Below are positions 14,860-22,221 of a stretch of 43,264 nucleotides of DNA, piece by piece; position 1 is the first letter of the stretch, and each line of letters starts with the position of its first letter. The DNA comes from a virus: positions 1 through 43,264 of the IMG/VR virus record IMGVR_UViG_3300033145_001054, one strand, 5' to 3'. Below the pieces are notes generated by a model, which had not been told where the DNA came from, searched no databases, and saw only the letters and a program-made list of their open reading frames with translations. Position numbers and translations under genes: made by a program.

Positions 14860-16688
14860 ATAAAAAGGATATATTGATTCTCGATATAGAAACATACTCT
14901 GAAGCAGATATTAATCAAGAGTTTGATAAATACGTCGAAACAGCAAAAGTCAAATGGATAGGATTCTATTCGTATAATAGCGAGAAATATCACGAGATTG
15001 AAGTTTTAGGTAATGAAAATCTAGTGATAGAATTTATTAGAGCTCATAAATTTATAATCACTTTTAATGGTGATGATTTTGATATTCCAATATTGAAAAA
15101 TAATAATCTATGGCCTGAAGGTTATAAAATAAGTGGTGACTTAAAAAAGATATTAAGCTCTAATATTCTTTGGGGTAAGAAACGCGGAGAATTGATGGGT
15201 TATAAATATAAAAAAGATAAATTGAAAATTATGTCAAAAGTTATGGGTACACCTGTAGAAAAAGGAGATATAGATTATATGATTTTTAAGAAAGATATTT
15301 ATAGCGACGACGAGAAAACAGAAATTAAAAAATATCTTAGAATTGATATAGAGCTAACTAAATTTTTATTTGATAAAGTATATAATTTCTGGTTACCGTT
15401 TAGCAATTTTATTAGTGAAAAAAATAGAGATAAATATTGTTGGATTACAAGCTCTATAGCTTCTGTAGTCTATAAAACGGCTTGTAATATTATGAATTGG
15501 CCAGAGACATACGGGGAGAAAGGGGAAAAAACTAAAGGTGGCGGGAGAACAATAGAGCCAAGAGTTGAAGAGGCTTGGGATGTCTGGTATTTGGACGTTA
15601 CAAGCCTATATCCACATATCTACGCTATGTTTAGTTTACTTTGTGAAGTTAATGCTGAAACAGAAAAAGCTTGGCACGGAAATCAATTTTTTAAAGTTGA
15701 AGGTTATTATGATATTTCAAAACCTCATAAGTTAGCTCTCGATATGATGCAGAAACTTAAAACACGATTAAAACTTAAAAAAGAAGACCCTACAAATGGA
15801 TTAATATACGCCTATAAAATCTATCTTAACACGTTTTATGGAACCAATAGAAGCAAAGTATTTGAAAATCTATATACTCCTAATTCAGGTAAAGATTGTT
15901 GTTATTTAGGTCGACAAATTAACAGAATAATGGAAACTATGATGGATAATATGGGTTACACTACTATTGCAGGAGATACAGATTCTGTTTTTGTTCAATA
16001 TCGTGACGGTATTAAAACTTATGATGAAGTAAAAGAAAGCTTAAAAATGATAGTTGCTTTTATTAACACCAATGTTCCTTTTCCACAAGAAACTTTTAAT
16101 ATTGATATAGAAAAAAAAATAGACTATATTATGTATGTAAAAGAAGAAGGAAAGAAAGCTAAGAAAAAGAACTACGCTTATGTTTATTCTAAAAAAGATG
16201 GCTCTAAGCACTTAATTGTTATGGGATTACCTATTATTAAGACTAATTCCACTAAGTTAGGACCATTAATCTTAGAGAAGCACATTAAACCAAGAATGAT
16301 AAAAGAACTACGCGGTAAATTTGAAAAATCCTGGATGGAAAAGTTAATAAAAGAAGAATTAGAAAAAGACCTAGGTTTAATGCTTATCGAGTATAAATCC
16401 AGTGCTTACACGTCTTATAAGTTCTTAGGGCGAAGCTGTTTAACAGCACAGATTAGTAAGCACTATCTAAATGAAAAGTCAGGGATTATATCGCTAATTA
16501 AGAATAAACGAATTGGACGGGTAGGCGGAGCTTTTAAATATTGCACTTTAGAAGAATCTAAAGATTTGGATATCAGCGATTTGGATTTAAAGAAAGTCTA
16601 TAATGAATTATCTCCCTTTGTCAATGGTGGATTAGAATATAATCCTAAAAAAATAACAAGAAATAATATTCAGGGGTTTTTTAAATGA
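14856..16688 (+). CDS. polB: Family B DNA polymerase
   Basis: 610 residues from the ATG at 14856 (GGAAGG eight bases upstream, ATGA overlap). The 3'-5' exonuclease has DIET (10-13), NGDDFD, and a YLRID block. The polymerase has motif A LDVTSLYP (D247), motif B KIYLNTFYG (K321 to G329) and motif C GDTDS (D374, D376). All catalytic residues are present. It is shorter than the usual 750-800 residues because the N-terminal domain is reduced. The C-terminus NNIQGFFK resembles a PIP-type clamp-binding tail. It should be the replicative polymerase. Confidence 0.92.
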   Translation: MNKKDILILDIETYSEADINQEFDKYVETAKVKWIGFYSYNSEKYHEIEVLGNENLVIEFIRAHKFIITFNGDDFDIPILKNNNLWPEGYKISGDLKKILSSNILWGKKRGELMGYKYKKDKLKIMSKVMGTPVEKGDIDYMIFKKDIYSDDEKTEIKKYLRIDIELTKFLFDKVYNFWLPFSNFISEKNRDKYCWITSSIASVVYKTACNIMNWPETYGEKGEKTKGGGRTIEPRVEEAWDVWYLDVTSLYPHIYAMFSLLCEVNAETEKAWHGNQFFKVEGYYDISKPHKLALDMMQKLKTRLKLKKEDPTNGLIYAYKIYLNTFYGTNRSKVFENLYTPNSGKDCCYLGRQINRIMETMMDNMGYTTIAGDTDSVFVQYRDGIKTYDEVKESLKMIVAFINTNVPFPQETFNIDIEKKIDYIMYVKEEGKKAKKKNYAYVYSKKDGSKHLIVMGLPIIKTNSTKLGPLILEKHIKPRMIKELRGKFEKSWMEKLIKEELEKDLGLMLIEYKSSAYTSYKFLGRSCLTAQISKHYLNEKSGIISLIKNKRIGRVGGAFKYCTLEESKDLDISDLDLKKVYNELSPFVNGGLEYNPKKITRNNIQGFFK

Positions 16689-16819
16689 AATGCAAAAGAT
16701 GTAATCGTGAGCTTAAAAATATAAAATCTATAGAAAGATGTTTTGGTAAACGTTGTTTCGAGCTAACTTTTGGAAAAGAAAAGAAAGCTAAAAAAATTGT
16801 CAGGGGTTATTTTTATTGA
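16685..16819 (+). CDS. DUF6011-like zinc protein, 44 residues
   Basis: CKRCNRELKNIKSIERCFGKRC has the spacing of the DUF6011 zinc finger (CxxCgrxLxxxxSIERGxGxxC). The start overlaps the PolB stop (ATGA). The C-terminus is KKIVRGYFY, a variant of the GFF tail seen in three neighbours. It may be a small clamp-associated adaptor. Confidence 0.65.
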   Translation: MKCKRCNRELKNIKSIERCFGKRCFELTFGKEKKAKKIVRGYFY

Positions 16820-16822
16820 AAA

Positions 16823-17215
16823 ATGGATGATTGGATAAATACTCCTAATATAATTACTGAAAATACAATAGGTTTTGTTTATCAGATAACCGAAAGAGAT
16901 ACAGGTATGATATATATAGGCATAAAGAAATTTTGGAAAATAATAAAATTAAAACCACTAAAAGGAAAAAAGAATAAGCGACATAAAACACAAGAAACTG
17001 ACTGGCGTATATATAATAGTAGTAATAAGGAACTAGAAGCTAAGATAAAAAAGAATCCTAATAATTATAAAAAAGAAATTATTAGACTATGTAAATCTAT
17101 CACAGAAATGAAAGCATATGAAGCTTATTATCAACTAGATTATTATGTATCAGGTAACTGGAATAAGCTATATAATGAAATGATAAATCTAAGAGTTAGA
17201 ATAAGAAAAAATTAA
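16823..17215 (+). CDS. GIY-YIG-type putative endonuclease
   Basis: 130 residues. GFVYQITERDTGMIYIGIKK contains the VY...YIG pair (19-20 and 31-33), followed by KKFWK, ESDW-like ETDWRIY and a helical part (LCKSITEMKAYEAYYQ). This layout matches phage SegE-like or 'putative endonuclease' proteins. With the HNH gene it brackets PolB, a known hot spot for homing enzymes. Confidence 0.7.
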   Translation: MDDWINTPNIITENTIGFVYQITERDTGMIYIGIKKFWKIIKLKPLKGKKNKRHKTQETDWRIYNSSNKELEAKIKKNPNNYKKEIIRLCKSITEMKAYEAYYQLDYYVSGNWNKLYNEMINLRVRIRKN

Positions 17216-17227
17216 TTTCAAGTTTTC

Positions 17228-17278
17228 CCTTTATAAAGGAAGTTCTTCACAAAACTAAATACTTTCCTCTTTATAAAG
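17228..17278 (+). promoter_or_regulatory. Paired palindromic operators before promoter B
   Basis: Two palindromes: CCTTTATAAAGG (17228-17239) and CTTTATAAAG (17269-17278), each flanked by TTCC on the left and GGAA on the right. Their centres are exactly 40 bp apart, about four helical turns. The same pair with the same spacing precedes promoter C. A dimeric repressor or activator binding cooperatively is likely; the RHH protein at 5791 is one candidate. Confidence 0.75.
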
Positions 17279-17280
17279 GA

Positions 17281-17311
17281 AAATAGAAAGATTTATATAC
17301 TCAAGCCCCGT
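17281..17311 (+). promoter_or_regulatory. Archaeal BRE/TATA promoter B
   Basis: AAATAGAAAG then TTTATATAC (17292-17300), followed by TCAAGCCCC. The TATA box begins 18.5 bp from the centre of the near operator, the same distance as in promoter C. A bound regulator would touch the BRE and so could block TFB or TBP. Confidence 0.8.
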
Positions 17312-17334
17312 CTTTAAAGTATCAAGAAAAGCTT

Positions 17335-17358
17335 ACTCGTAGCTTAAAGCGAGTGGAG
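17335..17358 (+). promoter_or_regulatory. Leader hairpin next to the ribosome-binding site (member B)
   Basis: ACTCG (17335-17339) pairs with CGAGT (17350-17354), loop TAGCTTAAAG, followed directly by GGAG. The sequence between TATA and hairpin (CTTTAAAGTAT, AAGAAAAGCTT) is close to that of member C, while the stem bases differ and still pair. Confidence 0.75.
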
Positions 17359-17365
17359 ATACAAA

Positions 17366-17758
17366 ATGAGACAACAAATAAAACTAAACACAACCCGAAT
17401 AGACAACGAAGCTTACGACTTACTACTAAAAGCAAACGTAGCTAGAGAGAACAAAGCTAAACTTGTTGATTCTGCAAATAAATATATCGAAGTCTTGACA
17501 CCTATCTTAAATAAGCGAAACATAAAAATCGCTAGTTCTCAGATATTTTTTAACAATATAGGTGATAATAAACACGAAAGGGCTATAGTTCGCTTAGACT
17601 TTACCGAAAAATATGGCGAGTATCAGGGAATAAAAGTTAAGCGACTAGAAAAAGAAATAAGCGAAGCCGGAATACCTACTCCTGCTGGTAGTCCAACTAG
17701 AAGAGTTGTAATAACACTTTACGAAGGAGTCTTTTTCGGACAAAAGAGGAGTGAATAA
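17366..17758 (+). CDS. Hypothetical 130-residue protein
   Basis: MRQQIKLNTTRIDNEAYDLL, a helical N-terminal half and a strand-rich middle (KIASSQIFFNNIGDN, RAIVRLDFTEKYGEY), with a C-terminal RRVVITLYEGVFFGQKRSE. No family recognised. It is the first gene behind promoter B, so it should be the most strongly controlled product of that operon. Confidence 0.6.
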   Translation: MRQQIKLNTTRIDNEAYDLLLKANVARENKAKLVDSANKYIEVLTPILNKRNIKIASSQIFFNNIGDNKHERAIVRLDFTEKYGEYQGIKVKRLEKEISEAGIPTPAGSPTRRVVITLYEGVFFGQKRSE

Positions 17759-17760
17759 AG

Positions 17761-17904
17761 ATGAAATCACTAAACGAAGAATATCAACAAATAGTTAAAA
17801 GTGGATTTATTTCACAAGAAGACGCCGACCGAACAGTCGCTTATATTAATTCTCTTGGAAAACCTATGAATTTCGACAATGGATATTGTCGATTTGGGGC
17901 ATAA
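17761..17904 (+). CDS. Hypothetical 47-residue protein
   Basis: MKSLNEEYQQIVKSGFISQE followed by DADRTVAYINSLGKPMNF and a short tail. The GAGTGA before it can serve as ribosome-binding site. It fills the gap in the promoter B operon. No family recognised. Confidence 0.5.
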   Translation: MKSLNEEYQQIVKSGFISQEDADRTVAYINSLGKPMNFDNGYCRFGA

Positions 17905-17906
17905 AG

Positions 17907-18836
17907 ATGAAAACATACAACACATACGAGGTTAAAAGTCTAAATGACTTAAACAAGCTAACTGGCTCACTAGACGAAGCACAATACAAAGCTATCTATT
18001 ATGGAGAAGATAAGAAGATAGCAGAAAACCATGTAGGGATTTACAATGATAGAACCGAAACACTAGCTCAAATTGGGTCCAGAAACTACGCTATAATTCA
18101 GCATAACGACGTTCTACAAGCTCTGGGAGAAACTCTTAAAGCTCGTAATATTGATATTATGGGTAGAGTAGACGATTTCGGAGACAAAGTGAAGTTCGAC
18201 CTAGTATTTAATAATAAGGGAACTCCTGTAAGAGACGGTGAAAAAGGAATTAAACTTGGAATTAGAGTCATTAATAGCTACGACAAAAGCACTAGTTTCA
18301 GACTAGAGATGTTTGGATTTCGTATGATTTGTCAAAACGGAATGAGTCTAGGAAAAGCTCTTAATAATGTAAAAGAAATCTGCTTCCACACCGGCAAAAA
18401 CAAGAATCTGGCTTTTATTAGACAGCTTACAAATAAGTTTATCGATACTGTAATAGATAGTAGCGATATTTTACAAAGCTATGTAAATAGTTCAATTGAA
18501 GACTCATTACTTTGGAAGAAAGTTGCTAAAATCGTAGAGCTTCTTTTGGATTCTAAAAAGCACCGTGAAAAAGTCTTGGATTTATTAAATATCTCTACCA
18601 TCGAAATAGAAGACACAAAGACAAAAAAAATTAAGTTTCAATATATCTTAAAAAAAGAAGGAAAGCAAAAAATCACCCGTTGGAGTTTATATAATGCGCT
18701 CACCAGTTACGTGACACATAACAAAATTGGATTTACAACAGAGACTAATATCCAAGACAAAGCACAGAAGATATTAAAGACAGATTTTAGAGAACTTGAA
18801 AAAATTCAAGTTCCTATAGTAAATGGAGGAAACTAA
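17907..18836 (+). CDS. DUF932-family protein
   Basis: 309 residues from the ATG at 17907 (an in-frame TTG at 17886 is less likely). The order RNYAIIQHNDVLQALGETL, then RVINSYDKSTSF and FRMICQNGM is characteristic of DUF932, a phage and plasmid family of unknown biochemical role. It lies in the promoter B operon. The C-terminal third is helical and lysine-rich. Confidence 0.8.
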   Translation: MKTYNTYEVKSLNDLNKLTGSLDEAQYKAIYYGEDKKIAENHVGIYNDRTETLAQIGSRNYAIIQHNDVLQALGETLKARNIDIMGRVDDFGDKVKFDLVFNNKGTPVRDGEKGIKLGIRVINSYDKSTSFRLEMFGFRMICQNGMSLGKALNNVKEICFHTGKNKNLAFIRQLTNKFIDTVIDSSDILQSYVNSSIEDSLLWKKVAKIVELLLDSKKHREKVLDLLNISTIEIEDTKTKKIKFQYILKKEGKQKITRWSLYNALTSYVTHNKIGFTTETNIQDKAQKILKTDFRELEKIQVPIVNGGN

Positions 18837-18837
18837 A

Positions 18838-19137
18838 ATGAAAACATACAACGAGTTTAGGAAAACAATGAAAGGAAAGGACAAAGCAGAAGTCAGCAAA
18901 GCTTGGAAAAAGTATAAGAGTGAAAGCTTAAAGACTCCGGCAAAAGCAAAGAGCGTATTACCGCCTGAAATAAAAACTATGAATAAGAAACTTACAGAAA
19001 CCAACAACTACCTAACCGAGCTACGAGATATGAAGCAAGAAGGGAAAGATGTAAAAGAGCCAATCACCAAAGCTTTGAAATCACTAAAAGAAGGGCGAGA
19101 AGCAAAGAAAGCAAAGATGACAGAACTAGGGCTTTAA
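18838..19137 (+). CDS. Lysine-rich protein with possible DNA-binding N-terminus
   Basis: 99 residues. GGAGGA ends eight bases before the ATG at 18838, which sets the start. MKTYNEFRKTMKG and KAEVSKAWKKYKSE resemble the short YN-F ... AWK-like box of viral HMG/YABBY-type DNA-binding proteins, though this is a weak similarity. The rest is helical and rich in Lys and Glu. It may be a chromatin-like or condensing protein. Confidence 0.5.
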   Translation: MKTYNEFRKTMKGKDKAEVSKAWKKYKSESLKTPAKAKSVLPPEIKTMNKKLTETNNYLTELRDMKQEGKDVKEPITKALKSLKEGREAKKAKMTELGL

Positions 19138-19164
19138 GCTTTAGCTATTTTTATTATTTTTTTT
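19138..19164 (+). terminator. T-tract transcription terminator candidate
   Basis: Behind the stop codon there is GCTTTAAGCTTTAGC, a weak hairpin, then TATTTTTATTATTTTTTTT. Archaeal RNA polymerase stops at such T tracts. It would end the promoter B operon before the ligase gene. Confidence 0.5.
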
Positions 19165-19234
19165 GAGGTGAAAAATGAGATGGTGAAAAGGACAATATTT
19201 ATTATTTGCAAAAAATCCTGAGAGATAACAAAAA

Positions 19235-20572
19235 ATGAAACAAATAATCGAATATCTGGAAAAAATCGAAGAGACACGAGGCACTAAAGCTAAAGAAGAA
19301 ATCTTATATGAAGCTTTCTTAAAGACTAATATAGACGAGTTCTTTAGATTAACTTATTCTAATACTAACTACGGTATAAGCTCTCGCTCATTTGAAAAGA
19401 TAGTAAACTATGACGGAAAAGAACCTTACTTTGATGCAGGTGAGTTAGTTGGGAAATGGGTAACAGCTGGTATATATAGTATTCCAAAATTATTATTAGT
19501 AAAAGATATTTTGGAAACTGTTGAAAAATATACAGGTAATGACTTATTATATTTCTTAAAACATAATTTGGAATCGTGTGAACCATTATCAGCAAAATGG
19601 ATAACTAGACTTATCCTAAAAGACCTAAAAATTGGTATCTCACTAAAAACAATCAATAAAGTTCTAGATAAGATGGGAAAATCTAAGATTGAAAAGTTCG
19701 AAGTTCAACTTTGTGGCAAGTTCGATTCTATTGAAGAATATAATTTAGGGTATCCAATATTAGCTTGTGTTAAGTACGATGGTCTCCGTGGGTTTTTGGA
19801 AAAGTCAGGAGATAAGGTAACTTTCACTTCACGAAACGGAGAAAATATAGATTATGTTCCAGAGCTGATTGGTTATTTTCAAAATAATTTTAACGATGAC
19901 TTTATTCTAGATGGTGAGATTATGGCAAAAGATTTCGCTACATTATCTAAAAGAATAGGTCGAAAACTTGAAAACTTTGTGCCTGTAGAAGATTTACATT
20001 TTAGAATTTTTGATATTATTAATTATGAAGGAGAAAATCAAGCTGATTTGCCACAAAGCACAAGAACAGAATTATTAAGAGAATTTATAAAAGAAAAAAG
20101 TACAACAATTATAAGATTAGAAGAATCATTTTATATTAAAACTAAAGAACAGCTTCAAGACTTCTATAATATTATAGTAGCTCGAAAAGAAGAGGGTATA
20201 ATAGTGAAGAAACTTAACGCTTCTTATGACTTCGGTTCTAGAAAAAACTGGTATAAGATTAAACCGAGCTATGATGCCACGCTAGAGGTGATAGGTAAGA
20301 AGCTAGGAACAGGTCGCAAAGCTGGTCTTATATCTAGCTTACTCGTGACTGATAGCTCTAGGAAAGTGACTTCATACGTCGGTGCGGGGCTAACCGATAA
20401 CGATATACTACGCTTAATGATGTTAGATAGAGAAAATAAGCTTATTAACTCTTTCGTGGATATTAGCTATAATGAGATTACTAGGAATAAGATTGGAGAA
20501 CTATCCCTTCGCTTTCCGAGAGTATTAAAGCTTCGAACAGATAAGACTATAGCAGATGATTTAAGTGTCTAG
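19235..20572 (+). CDS. lig: ATP-dependent DNA ligase
   Basis: 445 residues. Motif I CVKYDGLRG with nucleophile K180, DGEIMAK (motif III area), EEGIIVKK (motif IV), and WYKIKP (motif V) are in order, with an OB-fold C-terminal domain. The N-terminal domain (1-150) is the DNA-binding part seen in longer viral and archaeal ligases. It seals nicks using ATP, at Okazaki junctions. It shows no obvious PIP tail. The ribosome-binding site is weak (GAGAG), and it stands apart from the replication block. Confidence 0.92.
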   Translation: MKQIIEYLEKIEETRGTKAKEEILYEAFLKTNIDEFFRLTYSNTNYGISSRSFEKIVNYDGKEPYFDAGELVGKWVTAGIYSIPKLLLVKDILETVEKYTGNDLLYFLKHNLESCEPLSAKWITRLILKDLKIGISLKTINKVLDKMGKSKIEKFEVQLCGKFDSIEEYNLGYPILACVKYDGLRGFLEKSGDKVTFTSRNGENIDYVPELIGYFQNNFNDDFILDGEIMAKDFATLSKRIGRKLENFVPVEDLHFRIFDIINYEGENQADLPQSTRTELLREFIKEKSTTIIRLEESFYIKTKEQLQDFYNIIVARKEEGIIVKKLNASYDFGSRKNWYKIKPSYDATLEVIGKKLGTGRKAGLISSLLVTDSSRKVTSYVGAGLTDNDILRLMMLDRENKLINSFVDISYNEITRNKIGELSLRFPRVLKLRTDKTIADDLSV

Positions 20573-20741
20573 GGGTAGAAACCGAGACTTCCTTGTATAT
20601 GGTATAAAAACTATTTTTAAGTTAAATTGGGATATTGATATAGATTCTCACGAGATAGATTTAAAACTCACTTACGGAGAGAACTTCAATATCCTTATGG
20701 ATAAATACGTATATCTCAAATTTGACGAATTCTGTTTATAA
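20565..20741 (+). CDS. Hypothetical 58-residue protein, GTG start
   Basis: A GTG at 20565 overlaps the ligase stop by eight bases. The frame (SRGRNRDFLVYGIKTIF, then DIDIDSHEIDLKLTYGENF) is open to a TAA inside the first palindrome before promoter C. The lack of any other content here and the gene-overlap habit of this genome support it; the lack of a clear ribosome-binding site argues against it. Confidence 0.4.
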   Translation: MSRGRNRDFLVYGIKTIFKLNWDIDIDSHEIDLKLTYGENFNILMDKYVYLKFDEFCL

Positions 20742-20784
20742 AGGGATGTAGCAAAGTAGCTAAATATCTTTCTCTTTATAAAGG
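20734..20784 (+). promoter_or_regulatory. Paired palindromic operators before promoter C
   Basis: TTTATAAA cores at 20735-20742 and 20775-20782, centres exactly 40 bp apart, in the context CTTTATAAAGGAAAATAG for the near site. Spacing and context copy those before promoter B, although the 28 bases between the two sites differ. Confidence 0.75.
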
Positions 20785-20786
20785 AA

Positions 20787-20815
20787 AATAGAAAGCTTTA
20801 TAAACAAGCTTACCC
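20787..20815 (+). promoter_or_regulatory. Archaeal BRE/TATA promoter C
   Basis: AAATAGAAAG then CTTTATAAAC (TATA 20797-20805) followed by AAGCTTACCC. Distance from the near operator centre to the TATA box is 18.5 bp, as in promoter B. Confidence 0.8.
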
Positions 20816-20840
20816 TTCTTTAGAGTATTAAGAAAAGCTT

Positions 20841-20863
20841 CCGACAGCTTCTAAGTCGGGGAG
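20841..20863 (+). promoter_or_regulatory. Leader hairpin next to the ribosome-binding site (member C)
   Basis: CCGAC (20841-20845) pairs with GTCGG (20855-20859), loop AGCTTCTAA, followed by GGAG (20860-20863). It is the third member of the family. All five stem positions differ from member B and remain paired. Confidence 0.75.
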
Positions 20864-20870
20864 AAACAAA

Positions 20871-21068
20871 ATGTATAGCGAAACAAAAAAAGAAGTGGAT
20901 AAAAACAAAAAATATAATAGAAAAGAAAATAGATGTGAATATTATAGTTATGATGGTGGTAGCTATACTAATTGCGGAAATAAAGCAAATACAGAATATA
21001 CAACAAAAGAGGGAGATACATATAGATGTTGTAAAAGATGTAAAAAGAAATTGGAAGAGAGTGAATAA
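20871..21068 (+). CDS. Small cysteine-rich, zinc-finger-like protein
   Basis: 65 residues. A basic N-terminal third is followed by CEYY...NCGNKANTEY and YRCCKRCKKKLEESE. The CG(N)xA and CCxxC pattern occurs in short phage proteins that bind one zinc ion. It is the first gene behind promoter C. Confidence 0.6.
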   Translation: MYSETKKEVDKNKKYNRKENRCEYYSYDGGSYTNCGNKANTEYTTKEGDTYRCCKRCKKKLEESE

Positions 21069-21070
21069 AA

Positions 21071-21205
21071 ATGACAAATCCAAAAGCATATCAGATGTTT
21101 TCACAAGAAAGATACGAAAGAAGCGGCTGGAAAGAAGTTCACGAAGTCGCTACTAGTAGAGCTAACGAGCAACGACAATCAGAAGCTAACTGCGAGGTGA
21201 TATAA
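21071..21205 (+). CDS. Hypothetical 44-residue protein
   Basis: MTNPKAYQMFSQERYERSGW and a helical, polar tail (EVATSRANEQRQSEAN). GAGAGTGA provides a ribosome-binding site, and the gene ends one base before the next ATG. No family recognised. Confidence 0.5.
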   Translation: MTNPKAYQMFSQERYERSGWKEVHEVATSRANEQRQSEANCEVI

Positions 21206-21358
21206 ATGTTTCCTTTCTTTTTTAAACGAAAAACGCTCTATATGAGCCACGAAGAATATGAATCCAGAATGCAATTTATGGACACGTTTAACTTTCAACA
21301 AAGAACAAGACGTGAGAGCGTCCGAAATGGATTGCCTATTGGTAATCCGAGGTTGTGA
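21206..21358 (+). CDS. Hypothetical 50-residue protein
   Basis: MFPFFFKRKTLYMSHEEYES, then an amphipathic helix and an Arg-rich tail (QQRTRRESVRNGLPIG). GAGGTGA lies six bases upstream, one of the better sites here. The hydrophobic first residues could be a membrane-touching segment. No family recognised. Confidence 0.55.
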   Translation: MFPFFFKRKTLYMSHEEYESRMQFMDTFNFQQRTRRESVRNGLPIGNPRL

Positions 21359-21359
21359 A

Positions 21360-21695
21360 ATGAAAATTGCTACTATCCAAGTTTGTAATAGCTCTAGTGA
21401 GTTCGATAGATTAGTTAATCAGTTTAACAAACACAATAATGTTAGCTTTACACAGACTCATATATTTAGTCATCTAAAAGGAACTAAATATATAGCAGTA
21501 CTATTCTACACACCTCAAAAGAAACTAGCCAAACCGGTCATTACAATAGCTAGTGACCCTATTAAAGCTAGTTTTAAGCCTGTTACAGGTAACACTACTG
21601 TACAAGAAGCTCGTGACTTAGCTTTTAAAGCAACTCTAGAACTTCCTTTAAATAAATGTCCTAGATATTATAAAGAAACTATGACATCTTTTTGA
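21360..21695 (+). CDS. Hypothetical 111-residue protein
   Basis: The start at ATG 21360 follows the previous stop by one base; a longer in-frame reading from 21258 overlaps the preceding gene and is less likely. MKIATIQVCNSSSEFDRLVN and TKYIAVLFYTPQKK suggest an alpha-beta fold. TVQEARDLAFKATLEL looks like a C-terminal helix. After the TGA, the frame stays open for 23 codons. Confidence 0.6.
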   Translation: MKIATIQVCNSSSEFDRLVNQFNKHNNVSFTQTHIFSHLKGTKYIAVLFYTPQKKLAKPVITIASDPIKASFKPVTGNTTVQEARDLAFKATLELPLNKCPRYYKETMTSF

Positions 21696-21767
21696 TGCGA
21701 TGACGATATTCACGAGCCTGGTACATTTCACGAGTGTCCTTGTGAATACAAATTTTTCGAGGTATAA
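21696..21767 (+). other. Open in-frame extension behind a TGA stop
   Basis: Directly behind the TGA at 21693-21695 the same frame reads CDDDIHEPGTFHECPCEY and a short end to TAA, with no start codon of its own. The composition (HEPGTFHECPC) looks like a real zinc-binding segment. It is either a readthrough extension, a piece cut off by a nonsense change, or chance. Confidence 0.35.
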
Positions 21768-21769
21768 AA

Positions 21770-21907
21770 ATGAAATATATAAAAAAATGTGAATGTGGTA
21801 ATCGTATGATGATCAATTTAGAAGGTGCGAAGTTCGCATATAATAGTGAAGAGATAAGCTTCTCGTGCAATCAATGCAAGAAAATACACAAAATGAGGTT
21901 GATTTGA
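21770..21907 (+). CDS. Small zinc-ribbon protein, 45 residues
   Basis: KKCECGNRMMINLEG and SFSCNQCKKIHKM give a CxC ... CxxC single zinc ribbon. TCGAGG is found about seven bases upstream. Its function is unknown; it is one of several tiny Cys-rich proteins in this operon. Confidence 0.6.
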   Translation: MKYIKKCECGNRMMINLEGAKFAYNSEEISFSCNQCKKIHKMRLI

Positions 21908-21909
21908 AA

Positions 21910-22221
21910 ATGGAAATAAATGAATTAATACAACAACACTTAGAAATCAAAACACAGGTAGACGGACTAAAGAATGAAGACGAAGCTATTAAAGCCGAGA
22001 TTAAGCTAAAGCTTAAGGAAGCTAATATGGAACGCTATGAAGACAGCTCTAATAATCTAGTGACACTAAAAGAACAGACTAGGGAATCGCTTGATAAAGC
22101 TAAGGTGAAAGCTCTTATAGGTGATGAAAAATATGATACTGTCGTGAATAAAACTAAATTTGAAGTTTTAAAAATTTTCTCTAAAGAATCACGAAATAAA
22201 ATAAAAGCAAATTTCAAATAG
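21910..22221 (+). CDS. Coiled-coil phage-type protein
   Basis: 103 residues from ATG 21910 (an in-frame ATG at 21865 overlaps the previous gene). The first 45 residues form a coiled coil (LIQQHLEIKTQVDGLKNE). NLVTLKEQTRESLDKAKVKAL and the final helix resemble a group of short phage proteins linked to recombination or early functions, without a firm name. Confidence 0.6.
   Translation: MEINELIQQHLEIKTQVDGLKNEDEAIKAEIKLKLKEANMERYEDSSNNLVTLKEQTRESLDKAKVKALIGDEKYDTVVNKTKFEVLKIFSKESRNKIKANFK

Noticed and set aside
21258-21359. Longer N-terminal part of the 111-residue protein
   Set aside because: It overlaps the 50-residue gene 21206-21358, which has a better ribosome-binding site; the ATG at 21360 follows that stop directly.
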